Below are positions 62,475 through 64,000 of a stretch of DNA of 64,000 nucleotides, piece by piece. Positions within the stretch are counted from its first letter, which is position 1; each line of letters begins with the position of its first letter. The notes beneath the pieces are model-generated. The model made no database searches, was not told the DNA's origin, and saw only the letters and a program-made list of their open reading frames with translations. A program made the translations under genes and the position numbers. Source of the stretch: Roseovarius marisflavi (GTDB taxonomy: Bacteria > Pseudomonadota > Alphaproteobacteria > Rhodobacterales > Rhodobacteraceae); assembly GCF_900142625.1 (NCBI RefSeq), contig NZ_FRBN01000003.1, positions 62,001 through 126,000 of the forward strand. The letters are read 5' to 3'.

Positions 62475-63743
62475 ATGCGGTGCTTCGCCCCCCTTCTGGC
62501 GCTTTGCCTTTCGCTGCCCGGCCTTGCCGTGGCAGAGGAGCGCGCTGTGCCGGCCGGGGGCGGGGCGCTGGCGCTGGCCATAAAAACCGCCGGGGCGGGG
62601 GATACCCTCCGCCTTGGCCCCGGTCGCCATCAGGGCGGGCTGGACATCACGCGCCCCGTGACGATTGACTGCGCGGCGGGCGCAGAGATTGACGCGGGCG
62701 GGCAGGGCAGTGTTCTGACGCTTCGCGCGCCGGAGGTGACCATTTCCGGCTGTACCCTCACCGGATCAGGCAGCGATCACGAGGCGCTTGATAGCGGCAT
62801 TCGCCTTCTCAAGGGGGCGGACGGCGCGCGCATTATCGGCAACCACCTGAGCGGCAACCTCTACGGCGTCGACATTCATGGCGCCCGCAACGCAAAGGTC
62901 AAAGGCAACACCATCGAAGGCCGACAGGATCACCGCATGAATGCGCGCGGCAATGCTGTTTATCTCTGGGATGCGCGGGGGGCGGAGGTTGTGGGCAACG
63001 ATATCCGCTGGGGCCGTGACGGAATCTTTGTGAATACCTCGCATTCCAACGCCTTTGTCGGCAATCGCTTTCGCGACCTGCGCTTTGCGGTGCACTTTAT
63101 GTACGCCAATAAATCCGAGGTCAGGGGCAATCTGTCGATCGGCAATCACCTTGGCTATGCGGTGATGTTTTCCAAGGGCCTCAGGCTCTTGAACAATGTC
63201 TCTCTGGGGGATGCCGAGCACGGCATCATGCTGAATTACACCAATAGCTCGGAGGTGCGCGGCAACCTTGTCAGAAATGGCGGCGACCGCTGTCTGTTCA
63301 TCTACAACGCCCATAAGAACCGGGTCACCGGCAACCGGTTCGAGCGCTGCGGCATCGGCGTGCATTTCACCGCCGGCTCCGAGCGCAACGCGATCAGCGG
63401 CAACGGCTTTGTCGGCAATCGCACGCAGGTAAAATATGTCGGTTCCAAATGGCTTGACTGGAGCGATGGCGGCATCGGTAACTACTGGTCCGATTTCGCC
63501 GCCTATGACCTCAATGGCGACGGGCTTGCCGACACGCCCTATCGCCCCAACGACAGCATGGATCATATCCTGTGGACCCAGCCGTCGGCGCGGCTGCTTT
63601 TAGGCGCACCCGCGGTGCAGCTGGTGAAATGGGCGCAATCGGCCTTTCCGGCGCTCTTGCCCGGCGGGGTGATCGACAAGGCCCCGCTGATGCAGCCGGT
63701 CGATATTGCGATACCAGATTGGGAGGTCCGGCATGACGGATGA
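62475..63743 (+). CDS. nosD: NosD, periplasmic copper-site maturation protein
   Basis: A 422-residue right-handed beta-helix protein with a Sec signal (FAPLLALCLSLPGLAVAEE). Repeated strands of the NosD type are clear (ARIIGNHLSGNLYGVDIHGARNAKVKGN; NEFERCGIG-like repeats), ending in GNYWSDFAAYDLNGDGLADTPY, the family signature. It assists the NosFY ABC complex in building the CuZ sulfide-bridged centre. GGGAGG lies nine bases before the ATG, inside the nosZ end. The stop overlaps nosF by 11 bases. Confidence 0.93.
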   Translation: MRCFAPLLALCLSLPGLAVAEERAVPAGGGALALAIKTAGAGDTLRLGPGRHQGGLDITRPVTIDCAAGAEIDAGGQGSVLTLRAPEVTISGCTLTGSGSDHEALDSGIRLLKGADGARIIGNHLSGNLYGVDIHGARNAKVKGNTIEGRQDHRMNARGNAVYLWDARGAEVVGNDIRWGRDGIFVNTSHSNAFVGNRFRDLRFAVHFMYANKSEVRGNLSIGNHLGYAVMFSKGLRLLNNVSLGDAEHGIMLNYTNSSEVRGNLVRNGGDRCLFIYNAHKNRVTGNRFERCGIGVHFTAGSERNAISGNGFVGNRTQVKYVGSKWLDWSDGGIGNYWSDFAAYDLNGDGLADTPYRPNDSMDHILWTQPSARLLLGAPAVQLVKWAQSAFPALLPGGVIDKAPLMQPVDIAIPDWEVRHDG

Positions 63744-64000
63744 CACGCGGGCCCTCACGGTCTCGGCCCTGACGAAGAGCTACGGAAAGGCCGAGGTTCT
63801 CGGCGGCATCGACCTTAACCTTGCCGCCGGGGAGCGGGTTGCGCTTTTGGGGCATAACGGCGCCGGAAAATCCACCCTGATCAAGCTTGTGCTTGGGTTG
63901 ATCCGGCCCAGTTGCGGCCAGATCCGTGTTGCCGGTCACACCCCCGGCAGCATGGCCGCGCGCAGCGCCACCGCCTATCTGCCCGAACAGGTGGCCTTTC
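63733..64000 (+). CDS. nosF: NosF, ABC ATPase for NosZ maturation (3' partial)
   Basis: The first 89 residues of an ABC ATPase are visible before the window ends. It begins MTDDTRALTVSALTKSYGKAEVLGG, and Walker A is GHNGAGKSTLIKL (about residues 39-51). The next segment GQIRVAGHTPGSMAARSATAYLPEQVAF matches NosF. The start ATG overlaps the nosD stop in another frame by 11 bases. NosF powers the NosDFY machinery that supplies sulfur for the CuZ centre. nosY and nosL are expected just beyond the edge. Confidence 0.9.
   Translation, partial: MTDDTRALTVSALTKSYGKAEVLGGIDLNLAAGERVALLGHNGAGKSTLIKLVLGLIRPSCGQIRVAGHTPGSMAARSATAYLPEQVAF

Overview
The window reads as chromosomal DNA of a high-GC alphaproteobacterium of the Rhodobacterales, most likely the marine Roseobacter group. 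The reasons are the RpoD-HlyU order, the nrdR-ribD pair, the TRAP-era mix of TctABC, BCCT and ABC transporters for small polar organics, a form I CO dehydrogenase (cox) cluster, a clade I nitrous oxide reductase cluster, and a Rhodobacter-type porin. No tRNA, rRNA, CRISPR array, integrase or insertion sequence was seen.

Layout. 1-5.1 kb is housekeeping: the 3' part of rpoD, a HlyU-family gene, yjbQ, 5-formyl-THF cyclo-ligase with a candidate 6S RNA upstream, nrdR and ribD. 5.1-12.2 kb is a LacI-family regulator divergent from tctABC plus an acylating aldehyde dehydrogenase and an acyl-CoA ligase, together a likely sulfoacetate degradation operon (sauR/tctABC/sauS/sauT). 12.2-16.9 kb holds capsule export and Kdo-linker genes (kpsC, an OPX lipoprotein, kpsS). 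17.0 kb is ribE, so about 11.8 kb lies between the two riboflavin genes.

17.5-25.0 kb is a minus-strand operon LysR - aldehyde dehydrogenase - M19-like protein without its usual metal ligands - BCCT transporter - unknown 563-residue protein - DUF3726 protein. It is the best candidate here for an undescribed catabolic system. 25.1-32.8 kb is a divergent arginine or methylarginine locus: His/Arg-type ABC transporter on one side; a TetR regulator, an AruH-like aminotransferase, DDAH, an FAD amine oxidase and a CMD protein on the other. 33.1-37.5 kb carries a TTG-start porin with a strong terminator, three overlapping sulfotransferase paralogues and a small lipoprotein.

37.5-45.6 kb is a complete coxMSLDEF set with the form I active-site motif, and a CoxC-type MHYT-LytTR regulator. 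LytTR-like direct repeats lie before coxM. 45.7-53.3 kb has a proC homologue and an N-methyl amine demethylase, divergent from a Liv-type ABC transporter. 53.3-54.1 kb is a deletion scar joining two truncated, head-to-head genes (PNPOx-like and MocR). 54.1-58.2 kb has a GntR regulator, a GAF histidine kinase, a 2-oxoglutarate oxygenase and a LysE exporter. 58.3-64.0 kb is nosRZDF, with a perfect FNR/NnrR-type box before nosR; nosF runs off the end.

Taken together, the window serves scavenging of organosulfonate, betaine-like and arginine-like compounds, with CO oxidation and N2O respiration as accessory energy traits. Several operons have GC-rich hairpins between the transporter gene and the next gene, and a REP-like 22-nt element occurs three times.
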